Shown: positions 1 to 8,636 of the stretch, one piece after another
Layout: each line of letters starts with the position of its first letter
Numbering within the stretch: the first letter of the stretch is position 1
NCBI RefSeq assembly: GCF_011808225.1
Contig: NZ_SOYS01000005.1
Span: 62,001 to 126,000, forward strand
Source of the DNA: Cedecea colo
Lineage (GTDB): Bacteria > Pseudomonadota > Gammaproteobacteria > Enterobacterales > Enterobacteriaceae
Reading direction: 5' to 3'
Length of the DNA stretch: 64,000 nucleotides
Translations under genes and position numbers: made by a program
Notes under the pieces: model-generated
Seen by the model: only the letters and a program-made list of their open reading frames with translations
The model's database searches: none
What the model was told of the DNA's origin: nothing

Positions 1-1
1 C

Positions 2-1852
2 CAGGCGCCTTCACCATCAGATGCGCTGGAGAGCCGGGTTGATTCTTCAACAATAACGCTGCTGGAAAAAAAGAATGTTGCCGAAGCATTGTCTATGACG
101 CCGGGTGTTACCTTTGTTCCGGGAGCCGGTGGGCGTAATGAATCCTTCGCGCTGGTGCGGGGTTTTGGCAGCCTCGCCGTGCCTGTTTATATTGATGGCG
201 TGCCCGCATACATTCCTTACGATGGCAACCTGGATTTATCACGTTTCACAACGGCAGATATTGCCAGTATTCACGTGGCTAAAGGCTACAGCTCGGTGCT
301 TTATGGCCCTAATGCCATCGGCGGTGCGATTAATATTCTGTCCCGCAAGCCCGTAGCGCCTTTTGAGGGCGACGTGACTCTTGGTACGTTTACCGGTAAG
401 GGTAAGGAAGCCAGCTTCAACCTTGGCGCACGTCAGGACAAGTGGTATACCCAGATAGGCGCTTCCCGGCTGGAACGTGATTATTACAAGATGGCCAAAA
501 GCTACGAGAATACAAAGAAACGAAACTATCGCGTGGAAGACTGGAAAGTCAGCGCCAAACTTGGCTATACCCCTAATGATACCGACGAATATACTTTCGG
601 CTATCAGCGCCAGGAAGCAGAAAAAGGCTACGACCCTCATGCGGATGGTTATTCCGGCACCTCATGGCGTTGGCCAAAGTGGAACAGAGAAACCTTTTAC
701 GCCGTCTCCAGCACCCGTATTGGTGAAGCTTCCTATATCAAGCCGCGCGTGTTTTATGACAAATTTGACAATAGCCTTCTTATTCCACGTTATAACGGAG
801 ATGCCAGTAAGTACGATGATTACTCATGGGGAGGAAGCCTTGAACTGGGCACTAATCTTATCACCGATAACAGCCTGAAAGGCGTGGCGCATTATAAGTT
901 TGATAACCACCGCGAGATGATGAAACGTAAGGAATCGGGCCAGACATACAACGATTATACCTATGCAGACAGGAACCTGTCTTTTGGGCTGGAGGATACC
1001 TGGCACATCACTTCCCAGTGGGATTTACAGTTCGGGTTGTCCTACGATCGCCGCGAAACAAAAAAAGCGGAAACGGTGAAGGAAGCGCTGATAACCATGG
1101 ATAGCTGGAACCCGCAAATCGGCGTGTTCTATAAACTGAACGAAGAGCATAATTTCCACGCCACCCTGGCGCGCAAGTCACGTATGCCTTCTATTAAGGA
1201 GCGCTTTTCAGTTCACATGGCCGACGATCGCGTCGCTATTCCTAATCCGGGTCTGAAGGCTGAACAGGCCATACATTACGAGGTGGGTTATCAGGGGCTT
1301 GTGCTTGACGCCACTCAACTGACGGCTAACGTTTTCTATAGCCGCATTGACGATAAAATAGAGTCGCAGATTTATAATAAAGGCGATTATCCGGACTACC
1401 CGGGACAGTCAGTCCGGCAGGCCATCAACGTTAAGGGCGTGGTGGAGCGTAAAGGCGTTGAGCTCGGCGTCAACAGCTATGTAAATGACCTGCTGTCAAT
1501 CGGTGCGGCCTATACCTGGATCAATATCAGGGATCTGGAAGACTCCGGCAACCACCTGACCAACGTTCCTCGCCATTCAGGAAATCTGTACGCCGATATT
1601 CGTCCGCTATCCTGGCTCAGCGTTATCCCCTCTGTTGAAGCGAATTCTTCCCGCTATATTAATCAACAAGGAGACAAGCTGGCAGGCTTCGCGCTAACCA
1701 ACCTTAAATTTAGCATTACCCCGCCTGGCCTGTCTGATATCAGCGTTAATATTGGCGTTAACAATCTGCTTAATGCTGACGCTCGATATCAAGACACGGT
1801 ATATCCGGCAGATGGCCGCAGCTATTACGGCAATGTGCGTATCACCTTCTAA
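2..1852 (+). CDS. TonB-dependent outer-membrane receptor, 5'-truncated by the window
   Basis: The frame is open from the window edge; the true start lies upstream. The visible protein begins inside the plug domain (DALESRVDSSTITLLEKKNV, then EALSMTPGV) and carries plug features such as 'VRGFG', 'VYIDGVPAY' and 'LYGPNAIGGAINI'. A long beta-barrel follows and ends in 'YYGNVRITF', the terminal Phe typical of BAM-assembled barrels. An internal TTG at 89 is not a plausible start because plug sequence precedes it. Receptors of this family import ferric siderophores, cobalamin or other scarce ligands using TonB-ExbBD energy. The ligand cannot be told from sequence. A YncE-type lipoprotein lies 8 kb downstream (9700); in E. 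coli YncE is linked to the receptor YncD, so an iron-related role is a reasonable inference. Confidence 0.9.
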   Translation, partial: QAPSPSDALESRVDSSTITLLEKKNVAEALSMTPGVTFVPGAGGRNESFALVRGFGSLAVPVYIDGVPAYIPYDGNLDLSRFTTADIASIHVAKGYSSVLYGPNAIGGAINILSRKPVAPFEGDVTLGTFTGKGKEASFNLGARQDKWYTQIGASRLERDYYKMAKSYENTKKRNYRVEDWKVSAKLGYTPNDTDEYTFGYQRQEAEKGYDPHADGYSGTSWRWPKWNRETFYAVSSTRIGEASYIKPRVFYDKFDNSLLIPRYNGDASKYDDYSWGGSLELGTNLITDNSLKGVAHYKFDNHREMMKRKESGQTYNDYTYADRNLSFGLEDTWHITSQWDLQFGLSYDRRETKKAETVKEALITMDSWNPQIGVFYKLNEEHNFHATLARKSRMPSIKERFSVHMADDRVAIPNPGLKAEQAIHYEVGYQGLVLDATQLTANVFYSRIDDKIESQIYNKGDYPDYPGQSVRQAINVKGVVERKGVELGVNSYVNDLLSIGAAYTWINIRDLEDSGNHLTNVPRHSGNLYADIRPLSWLSVIPSVEANSSRYINQQGDKLAGFALTNLKFSITPPGLSDISVNIGVNNLLNADARYQDTVYPADGRSYYGNVRITF

Positions 1853-1924
1853 GATAATGAGGCGGCTTTCCCGATAAATATGGCCGCCATATTTCAACAG
1901 TGAAGTTTGACGACCCTCATCAAA

Positions 1925-1973
1925 AAGAAGAGAAGTGCTGGCTTAATAAAATAAAGCCAGCACTTCTCTTCTT
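1925..1973. terminator. Long hairpin terminator after the TonB receptor
   Basis: A perfect 20-bp inverted repeat (arms 1925-1944 and 1954-1973) with a 9-nt AT-rich loop begins 72 bp after the receptor stop codon. The arms start and end in AAG/CTT, with only a weak T-run beyond. It probably ends receptor transcription and may work in both directions. Confidence 0.75.
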
Positions 1974-2540
1974 ATTACCTCATAACCTGCTCTTATGCCT
2001 GTGCTAATCCAGATACCGCCAGGATATGAGCTACCCGGCTGCCAGCGCTCTGCTGAAAGGTAAGCAGAACAAAATAAAACCTACCAAAAGATTCCGCGTT
2101 ACCTTTTCCAGTTTGCTAATGCCAATGTGTTTTTATCGAAGAGGGCAGCCTGAACCTGAAATGGATCCTTTGATCTATAAACAATTTATTTGTAGGCCAC
2201 AAATAAACTAACCGCATGCGCGCGCTATGCCCTGCTAAGAAAACGTTAGAGCGAATGTTGATGGTCAGTACGGCGTTGCAGCGGGATGAGGCAAGTCGTA
2301 ACAAAGAGGTCGTTTCACTGCTGTTGCTACAGATGATGGGCCAGATTTTTTTGTCTTTTCCAGCACCGGCTTATCCCTTATCAGCCCGTTATGGCTGAGG
2401 TGCCGAATGGCGATTTCATCATCGCCGATCGCCGCATCCGCGTCGCTAATAAACGCTTTCGCGAACCGTTTTGGGCGTTCACCCCTTTTTTCACACGCTT
2501 TTAGCTATCAAAAAGGCTTTTATGAGATGGCTCACAATCA
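1974..2540. other. Gene-poor spacer, probably decayed DNA
   Basis: About 570 bp without a convincing gene. Short open frames exist on both strands (for example 2216-2398), but none has a Shine-Dalgarno sequence, a recognisable family motif or a sensible length. A small hairpin with 9-bp arms sits at 2185-2193/2199-2207. The mixed composition and broken frames look like remains of a former gene. The ancestor was not recognised. Confidence 0.4.
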
Positions 2541-2542
2541 TG

Positions 2543-2565
2543 ATAACATTATATTGTTATAACAA
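2543..2565. promoter_or_regulatory. Overlapping palindromes upstream of the PTS gene, candidate GntR operator
   Basis: Two overlapping inverted repeats lie 33-55 bp before the PTS start codon: ATAACA-N6-TGTTAT (2543-2560) and the perfect 12-mer TTGTTATAACAA (2554-2565). The cluster encodes its own HutC-type GntR regulator, and such proteins bind short AT-rich palindromes at their own promoters. The assignment to that regulator is inference. Confidence 0.5.
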
Positions 2566-2597
2566 ATGGAGATGACAATAACAAAAAGGATCTCTGT

Positions 2598-4013
2598 ATG
2601 AATTACAATCTGGTGGGAAATGCCATTATTAAGCACTGCGGTGGCTTAGCAAACTTTGTCCATGTCACCAACTGCATGACCAGGGTACGTATGACGGTAG
2701 CCGACCAAACGCAGGTAGATATGCAGGCGCTCAAAGGTATTGATGGCGTGCTGGGGGTGGTAGAAGACGATACGCTGCAGGTGATTGTCGGGCCGGGAAA
2801 ATCGTCCAAAGTCGCAACCATCATTAACGATCTGCTTAAGGGGCAGCCTGCATCTGATACACCGCTTAGCGACGTTGAGCTAAAGGCGAAACAGGCACGG
2901 GAAAAAGCCAAAAAGCAGACCCGTACCAAAGTTATCCTGAAGCATATTGCCAATATATTTGTACCCATTCTGCCCGCGCTGATTGCCGCCGGGATCCTGA
3001 TGGGGCTCAACAACGTGCTGGTGAATTCCGCGGCTTCCTGGGCGATGGCGAATCATATCGCCGCTCTTGGCGATTTTTCTCCCACGCAGGTTGTGCTCGA
3101 TCAGCGTCATTTACTGGGCTTGAGCCACTTCCTGGACATCTTAACGAAATCGCTGTTCGGCTTCCTGGCGATCTACACGGGCGTAACGGCGGCGCGCGAG
3201 TTTGACGGCAATATCATTATGGGCGGTCTGCTTGGGGCTATCACCATTGCGCCCCAGCTCCCCGAGCTTGGGCTGATGCCGGGGCAGGGCGGGCTGATTG
3301 GCGTGATCTTCTGCGTCTGGCTGATGTGTCTGGTGGAAAAGCAGGTGCGCAAAGTGGTGCCGGACGTTCTCGACGTGGTGTTAACGCCGACCATCGTGCT
3401 GCTAATTATGACCAGCGCGCTGCTGTTTGTGATTATGCCTGCGGCGGGCATCGTTTCGGACGGTATTCTGCACGGCCTTAATGGCCTGCTGGCGAAAGGC
3501 GGTATTGCGGCGGGCTTCGTGCTCTCGGCGCTGTTCCCGTTTTTGATCTCGCTTGGCCTGCATCACGGCCTGTTTCCGATTCATATTGAAATGATCAACG
3601 CTACCGGGCACGCACCGCTGTTTGCCATCCAGATTATGTCAAACGCCGGGATGGTTGGCGCCGCGACGGCGGTTCTGCTGCTGACGCGCGACCCGGTGAT
3701 GAAAAAAATCGCGAGAGGGGCAATTCCAACGTCCATCCTTGCGGTCGGAGAGCCCACAATTTTTGGCGTTAATATCCCGGCGGGCTTTGCGTTTATCACC
3801 GGCTCTATCGGCGCAGGATTTGGCGGCATGATGGTGGTGCTGCTTGGCGTTTCCACCAACGGCGTTGGCGCGGCGGGGCTGTCCGCATTACCGCTCATCG
3901 CGGACGGTAAATATCTACAATACATCCTTTCATGGCTTGTTGGCTGCACGGCGGCTTTTGTGCTGACCTGGATTGTTGGCAAAGTGCGCGGCTACGACAA
4001 AGCGACGGCATAA
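2598..4013 (+). CDS. PTS EIIBC sugar permease (glucose superfamily, no IIA domain)
   Basis: The 471-residue protein has an N-terminal EIIB domain (about 1-85) with the phospho-cysteine motif 'VTNCMTRVRM' (Cys26 by my count), a charged linker, and a hydrophobic EIIC domain with many membrane helices. The IIC signature 'ILAVGEPTIFGVNIP' is present. Domain order and size match IIBC permeases of the sucrose/trehalose/N-acetylmuramate type, which borrow IIA from Crr because they lack their own. It should take up and phosphorylate a sugar at the inner membrane. AAGGA precedes the ATG. The next gene, a sulfatase, starts 23 bp downstream, suggesting that the imported sugar is sulfated. The substrate is not known. 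Confidence 0.9.
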   Translation: MNYNLVGNAIIKHCGGLANFVHVTNCMTRVRMTVADQTQVDMQALKGIDGVLGVVEDDTLQVIVGPGKSSKVATIINDLLKGQPASDTPLSDVELKAKQAREKAKKQTRTKVILKHIANIFVPILPALIAAGILMGLNNVLVNSAASWAMANHIAALGDFSPTQVVLDQRHLLGLSHFLDILTKSLFGFLAIYTGVTAAREFDGNIIMGGLLGAITIAPQLPELGLMPGQGGLIGVIFCVWLMCLVEKQVRKVVPDVLDVVLTPTIVLLIMTSALLFVIMPAAGIVSDGILHGLNGLLAKGGIAAGFVLSALFPFLISLGLHHGLFPIHIEMINATGHAPLFAIQIMSNAGMVGAATAVLLLTRDPVMKKIARGAIPTSILAVGEPTIFGVNIPAGFAFITGSIGAGFGGMMVVLLGVSTNGVGAAGLSALPLIADGKYLQYILSWLVGCTAAFVLTWIVGKVRGYDKATA

Positions 4014-4036
4014 CGAATGACAAGAGAGAATAAAAA

Positions 4037-5782
4037 ATGAAAGCAATTATGCTGATGTTTGATTCGCTGAACAAACGCCTGCTTTCCGCCTACGGAAGCG
4101 ACAGCGCCATTACGCCCAACTTTCAGCGGCTGAAAGAGAAAACGGCGCGGTTTGATAACTTTTATGTCGGCAGTATGCCGTGCATGCCCGCCCGCCGCGA
4201 GCTGCATACCGGGCGCTACAATTTTTTGCACCGCGGCTGGTCGCCGCTGGAGCCTTTTGATGACTCAATGCCGGAGTTGCTGAAGAAAAACGGCATCCAT
4301 ACGCATCTGGTAACTGACCACAAACACTACTGGCGTGACGGCGGGGCAACCTACCACTCGCGCTATAGCACTTATGAATTCGTGCGCGGCCAGGAAGGGG
4401 ACGCCTGGAAAGGCGTGGTGGATAAGCCGGAATACCGTTATGAATCCGGCGAGCCGGAAGAGATTAAGCAGCGGCGCGTGACCAGCCGGGTGCAGCACCA
4501 GATCAACGTGCAGTTTATGCAAAACGAAGAAGATCACCATCTGGCGAGGACGATTGGCAAAGGCCTGGAGTTTATTGATACCAACCACGCCAGCGATAAC
4601 TGGTTTTTACAGCTGGAGTGCTTCGATCCGCATGAGCCGTTCTTTGTGCCGGAAAAATATCTCAAAATGTACGGCATCGACGACCCGGCGCAGTTTGACG
4701 GCTGGGCGCCATACTATTTTGTGACCGAAAGCGAAGAGCGTAAAAGCACCATTCAGAAATATTACAAAGCCCTGCTGACAATGGTGGACGCTTACGTGGG
4801 CCGTGTGCTGGATCACATGGATCGCTACGATCTGTGGAAGGATACGATGCTTATCGTCAATACCGATCACGGTTTCCTGCTGGGCGAGCATGAATGGTGG
4901 GGTAAAAATATTATGCCGCTGTATAACGAAGTGGCGAATATCCCCTTCTTTATGTGGCACCCGAATTATCCCTGTGCGGGAGAATCCCGGCAGGCGCTGG
5001 CGCAGACCATTGATGTTCCGGCGACGCTGCTTGACGCTTTCGGGCTGGAAAAACCGGCGGATATGCAGGGCGTATCGTTAATTCCGGCGCTGCGCGATGA
5101 TACGCCGGTGCGCGACTATGCGCTGTTTGGCTACCATGGCTGTCACGTCAACATTACCGATGGTCGCTACGTTTATATGCGCTCGCCAACCGTTCAGGGC
5201 ATTGACGGGTTGTATGAGTACACGCTGATGCCAACGCGCATCAACCGCCGCTTTACGCCCGGGGAACTGCAGAATATTTCGCTGCATTCGGGGTTTGATT
5301 TTACGAAAGGCTGTCCGGTGATGAAGGTGCCTGCGGAATCCGTCATGACCCGCGACGCCGATCGTTTTGGTCACCGCTTATACGATTTGGCGGCGGATCC
5401 TGCGCAGCAGACCCAGAGCCACGATGCCGGGGCGGCGCAGCGCCTGCGGGATCGTATGGTGGCCATGATGAAACAGAGCGACGCGCCCGGCGAGCTGTAC
5501 GGCCGCTACGGCCTTGACGACGCGCAGAGCGAACTGCTGGGGCGGGATCCGCACCTGCTGCCGGAACTGGCTGAATTTTCGCCAAAGGTTCGCTACGGGC
5601 TGTATGCGTTACTGCAGCACCTTGAAGGCAGCGGCCAGCAAGAGCTGGCGCAGCGCCTTAAAGCACGCTGTCATCCGGGCTGGAATCAGGAAAATTTGTG
5701 GGATTTCGTGCAGAACGACGTTCCGCAAGAGCAGCATCAGAGCGTGTACTATAAGATGGCGCTAGAAATGCGACTTGATTGA
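4037..5782 (+). CDS. Cytosolic Cys-type sulfatase
   Basis: The 581-residue protein belongs to the alkaline-phosphatase-like sulfatase superfamily. The N-terminal 'MLMFDSLNKR' supplies the first metal Asp. 'PCMPARRELHTGR' is a Cys-type sulfatase motif (C-x-P-x-R), whose Cys is converted to formylglycine. 'NTDHGFLLGEHEWWGK' carries the second metal site. The chain starts directly at the catalytic fold, with no signal peptide, so it should act in the cytosol. Cys-type sulfatases in anaerobe-capable bacteria are activated by radical-SAM anSME, and one is encoded 1.5 kb downstream (7243). The upstream PTS gene could deliver a sulfated sugar phosphate for desulfation. It resembles the E. coli YidJ class, but with 581 residues it is longer than YidJ as I remember it, so no symbol is given. 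Confidence 0.88.
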   Translation: MKAIMLMFDSLNKRLLSAYGSDSAITPNFQRLKEKTARFDNFYVGSMPCMPARRELHTGRYNFLHRGWSPLEPFDDSMPELLKKNGIHTHLVTDHKHYWRDGGATYHSRYSTYEFVRGQEGDAWKGVVDKPEYRYESGEPEEIKQRRVTSRVQHQINVQFMQNEEDHHLARTIGKGLEFIDTNHASDNWFLQLECFDPHEPFFVPEKYLKMYGIDDPAQFDGWAPYYFVTESEERKSTIQKYYKALLTMVDAYVGRVLDHMDRYDLWKDTMLIVNTDHGFLLGEHEWWGKNIMPLYNEVANIPFFMWHPNYPCAGESRQALAQTIDVPATLLDAFGLEKPADMQGVSLIPALRDDTPVRDYALFGYHGCHVNITDGRYVYMRSPTVQGIDGLYEYTLMPTRINRRFTPGELQNISLHSGFDFTKGCPVMKVPAESVMTRDADRFGHRLYDLAADPAQQTQSHDAGAAQRLRDRMVAMMKQSDAPGELYGRYGLDDAQSELLGRDPHLLPELAEFSPKVRYGLYALLQHLEGSGQQELAQRLKARCHPGWNQENLWDFVQNDVPQEQHQSVYYKMALEMRLD

Positions 5783-5789
5783 GCAGTAT

Positions 5790-5811
5790 CCCGGCGGCGG
5801 GCGCCGCCGGG
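5790..5811 (+). promoter_or_regulatory. Intercistronic GC-rich hairpin
   Basis: A perfect stem with 9-bp arms (5790-5798 and 5803-5811) sits between the sulfatase stop and the GntR start. No U-run follows; instead AAAAGGAG leads into the GntR ribosome site. It looks more like an mRNA-stabilising or attenuating element that adjusts downstream expression than a full terminator. Confidence 0.5.
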
Positions 5812-5830
5812 GAAAAGGAGTAGAAGTTTA

Positions 5831-6556
5831 ATGAAAGAAGAACTGGATTATTCCCGCGGCGCGAAACCGTTATATGCGCAGCTATATGACATCCTGTTGT
5901 CCCGCCTCAAAGCGGGTGAATATAAAAAGAACGACGTTTTGCCCACCGAGGCTGAGTTTGAAGAGCGCTTTGGCGTCAGCCGCATTACGGCGCGGCGGGC
6001 GCTGGCCGAACTGGCGGCGAAAGGGCTGGTTAAGCGACAGGCCGGTATCGGCACGATGGTTATCAGTACCTCGGAAAAACAGGATATCAAGGCCCGTATC
6101 CGGCTGGTGGATGGCCAACAGCTGCGCCCCATTTCACGCAACAATCTGACGCTGGAGCTGCTTACCCCTCCGGAAGAGGTGGCCCGCGCTTTTGGGCTTG
6201 ATGGCGAGACTAAAATCCAACGGCTTATTCGCACCATTTTCCGGGAAAATGAGCATCCCGCGCAGATAAACTACATCTGGCTGACGCCGCGTCTTGGCCC
6301 GCTGACGCTGGAGGTGTTTGAGGAGAGCCTGTACGGTATGCTTGAACAGCATAATGAAAATATCGATAGCTATCAGGACATTATTACCGCAGAGCTGCCA
6401 ACGGCGGCCGATTGCGAGATCCTCCCAATTAATCCTGCCGAACCTGTGCTGGTGAAAACCCGCCGGGGCTATAACGATCGTGGGGAACTGGTGGAGTTTG
6501 GCGTATCGAAGCACCTTGCCAGCTGCTATCAGTACATCGTCGAGAATAGCCGATGA
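5831..6556 (+). CDS. GntR-family (HutC/UTRA) transcriptional regulator
   Basis: The 241-residue protein has an N-terminal winged helix-turn-helix (about 8-75, 'LPTEAEFEERFGVSRITARRAL' region) followed by a UTRA ligand-binding domain (about 95-235), the HutC subfamily layout. These regulators usually sense a sugar phosphate or other imported metabolite and repress the uptake genes beside them. It lies inside the sulfatase cluster, 48 bp after the sulfatase. Its stop overlaps the next start by four bases (ATGA), so it is probably co-transcribed. A matching palindrome lies before the PTS gene (2543-2565). An AAGGAG-type ribosome site precedes the ATG. Confidence 0.9.
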   Translation: MKEELDYSRGAKPLYAQLYDILLSRLKAGEYKKNDVLPTEAEFEERFGVSRITARRALAELAAKGLVKRQAGIGTMVISTSEKQDIKARIRLVDGQQLRPISRNNLTLELLTPPEEVARAFGLDGETKIQRLIRTIFRENEHPAQINYIWLTPRLGPLTLEVFEESLYGMLEQHNENIDSYQDIITAELPTAADCEILPINPAEPVLVKTRRGYNDRGELVEFGVSKHLASCYQYIVENSR

Positions 6557-6897
6557 GCTGGAGAACAGAGGGGAAATCGCCGGATTATCGCTTCTCTCTG
6601 GCAAATGAACGTACTTTTCTGGCCTGGATTCGCACCGCGCTGGCCTTTATGGCCGCGGCTATCGGTATCGATCAGCTTGCGCCTAATCTGGCTCCGTCCG
6701 CGTTTCGTGAACTGCTGGTTGCCACGCTGGGGATAACGGCTGCGGTGCTGGCCTGGCAAGCGTGGCGACGCTGGGCGCGCAACGAACGCGCCATGCGTAA
6801 TGACGCCGAGCTGGCCTACCCGCGAATGCTGCTCTGGCTGAGCTGCGGTCTGTCGGCGGCGACTTTACTGACACTGGCGACGCTGATACTCCTGTGA
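6553..6897 (+). CDS. yidH: YidH-like DUF202 inner-membrane protein
   Basis: A 114-residue membrane protein of the DUF202 family with 'DYRFSLANERTFLAWIRTALAF' near the N terminus, the family signature, and three hydrophobic segments (about 30-48, 53-70, 92-113). It starts inside the gntR stop (ATGA overlap) and its own end overlaps the start of yidG, so the three are translationally coupled. E. coli also keeps yidH, yidG and a sulfatase (yidJ) together. The molecular function of DUF202 proteins is not established. Linkage to the sulfatase genes suggests a role in membrane assembly or transport for that pathway, which is inference. Confidence 0.8.
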   Translation: MSWRTEGKSPDYRFSLANERTFLAWIRTALAFMAAAIGIDQLAPNLAPSAFRELLVATLGITAAVLAWQAWRRWARNERAMRNDAELAYPRMLLWLSCGLSAATLLTLATLILL

Positions 6898-7241
6898 GCG
6901 AAGAACTACGCCCCCGCGATCCGGGACTGCAACCGGAACGTACCGCGCTCGCCTGGCACAGAACCGTATTCACCGTCCTGATATTCTCGCTGGCGGCGAT
7001 TCGCATCGCATTTTCCCGCGGTGATATTGTTTCTGGCATGCTAAGCGGCATCGGCGCAATACTGGCGCTGATGCTGGTAGTCATCTCTTATCGTCGGCAG
7101 AAAACGATTGTCGCCGATTCAGAACCTACGACGCCATCTTCGGTGCTGGCTAAGCGTTTAATCAGCGCGGTGCTGTGCCTGGTATCGCTCTCACTTGTGC
7201 TACCGGCATTGTTTAATTTGATTGGTAAAGGAGGTGTCTGA
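6894..7241 (+). CDS. yidG: YidG-like DUF202 inner-membrane protein
   Basis: A 115-residue protein starting with GTG that overlaps the yidH stop (GTGA). The N-terminal 'RDPGLQPERTALAWHRTVF' is the DUF202 signature, followed by three membrane segments. It is a paralogue of the preceding gene, as in the yidG-yidH pair of E. coli. The two may form a hetero-oligomer (inference). The stop codon lies one base before the start of the sulfatase-maturating enzyme, whose ribosome site is inside the end of this gene. Confidence 0.8.
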   Translation: MSEELRPRDPGLQPERTALAWHRTVFTVLIFSLAAIRIAFSRGDIVSGMLSGIGAILALMLVVISYRRQKTIVADSEPTTPSSVLAKRLISAVLCLVSLSLVLPALFNLIGKGGV

Positions 7242-7242
7242 C

Positions 7243-8532
7243 ATGGCGGTAACGGGTTGCCACGTAATGGCGAAGCCGAGCGGATCGGTCTGTAATATTG
7301 ACTGTACGTACTGCTTCTACCTCGAAAAAGAGGCGCTGTACCCTGAGCGGAACAAGAACTGGCGCATGTCGGATGAGACGCTGGAGCAGTTCATCCGCCA
7401 GCATATCGCCGCGCAAAGCAATGACCAGGTTAACTTTGCCTGGCAGGGCGGCGAGCCGACCATGATGGGCCTGCCTTTTTTCCGCCGGGTCGTCGAGCTG
7501 TGCGCACGCTATGCTAACGGCAGGAAAATAGGCCATTCCCTGCAAACGAACGGTATTTTGCTTAACGACGAGTGGGCAAGTTTTTTTGCGGAACACGGGT
7601 TCCTGATTGGTCTGTCGATCGACGGCCCGGCGCATCTGCATAATCAGTATCGGGTCAACCGCGCCGGAAAGGGAACACATGAGCAGGTAACGGCGGCGAT
7701 GGCGCTGCTGGCGGCGCACAAGGTTGAATTCAACACCCTGACGGTGGTCGGGAAACACAACGTTGGCCATGCGCGGGAAGTGTATGAATTCCTGCTGGCG
7801 GCGGGCTCCCGCTACATTCAGTTTATCCCGCTGGTTGAACGGATGAGCACGGAAGAATCAACCGTTCTGAACCTGGTGATGCCGGGCGAGAGCGCCGCGA
7901 CGCTTGCGCCGTGGACGGTGCCTTCATGGCAGTATGGTGAGTTTCTCAATCAGATTTTTGATATCTGGATCCGCCGGGATGTGGATCGCGTCTACGTGCA
8001 AATGTTTGACGTGGCGCTGGCGGCCTGGACCGAACAGCCGCCAGTGCTGTGTGTCCATTCGGAAACCTGCGGACATGCGTTTGCGCTGGAGTCGAATGGC
8101 GATCTGTATAACTGCGACCATTTTGTTTACCCGGAGCATTTGCTGGGCAATATTCACCAGCACAGCATCAGCGAGTTAAATAACAGCGAGCGGGCCATGG
8201 CTTTCGGCCAGGCGAAGCGGGAGACGCTCACCGCCGACTGTCGCCGCTGCGATTACCGTTTTGTCTGTCACGGCGGCTGTCCGAAACATCGCTTTGCCGT
8301 TTCGCCGTCCGGCCATCCCGGACATAATTACCTCTGCGCAGGCTATAAACATTTCTTCCGGCATATTACACGCTATATGAACGTGTGGCGGGAGCTGCTG
8401 GAGCAGGGCTACCCGATACCGGCCATTATGCAGTGGCTGGCCCAGGAAAAAAATAAAGAGTCTGCTATCACAGGGCGTAACGATCCCTGCCCGTGCGGAA
8501 GCGGTAAAAAATATAAGAAATGCTGCGGTTGA
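7243..8532 (+). CDS. Anaerobic sulfatase-maturating enzyme (radical SAM) with C-terminal SEC-C motif
   Basis: The 429-residue radical-SAM protein carries 'CNIDCTYC' (CX3CX2C), the cysteines that hold the SAM [4Fe-4S] cluster, near residue 17. A C-terminal SPASM/twitch region contains 'CGHAF', 'CDHF' and 'CRRCDYRFVCHGGCPKHR' for auxiliary clusters. The family (anSME, AtsB/ChuR type) oxidises the sulfatase active-site Cys or Ser to formylglycine. The final 19 residues, 'GRNDPCPCGSGKKYKKCCG', are a SEC-C zinc-binding motif known from SecA tails. The start chosen is the ATG at 7243, preceded by AAAGGAGGT; an in-frame TTG at 7222 lacks such a site. The likely client is the sulfatase at 4037. Confidence 0.92.
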   Translation: MAVTGCHVMAKPSGSVCNIDCTYCFYLEKEALYPERNKNWRMSDETLEQFIRQHIAAQSNDQVNFAWQGGEPTMMGLPFFRRVVELCARYANGRKIGHSLQTNGILLNDEWASFFAEHGFLIGLSIDGPAHLHNQYRVNRAGKGTHEQVTAAMALLAAHKVEFNTLTVVGKHNVGHAREVYEFLLAAGSRYIQFIPLVERMSTEESTVLNLVMPGESAATLAPWTVPSWQYGEFLNQIFDIWIRRDVDRVYVQMFDVALAAWTEQPPVLCVHSETCGHAFALESNGDLYNCDHFVYPEHLLGNIHQHSISELNNSERAMAFGQAKRETLTADCRRCDYRFVCHGGCPKHRFAVSPSGHPGHNYLCAGYKHFFRHITRYMNVWRELLEQGYPIPAIMQWLAQEKNKESAITGRNDPCPCGSGKKYKKCCG

Positions 8533-8636
8533 AATTGTCACCGGCGGACGTCGACAAAGTGCTGTTAAGTCCGCGCCAGCGTTTTTTGCGCATCTGAAAA
8601 AGGCATTCTCGTCGCTCGCAAGGCCGCTGTCCGCAC

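Noticed and set aside
2216-2398. 60-codon frame in the spacer before the PTS gene
   Set aside because: No ribosome site, no family and an early stop. Kept only as part of a decayed spacer.
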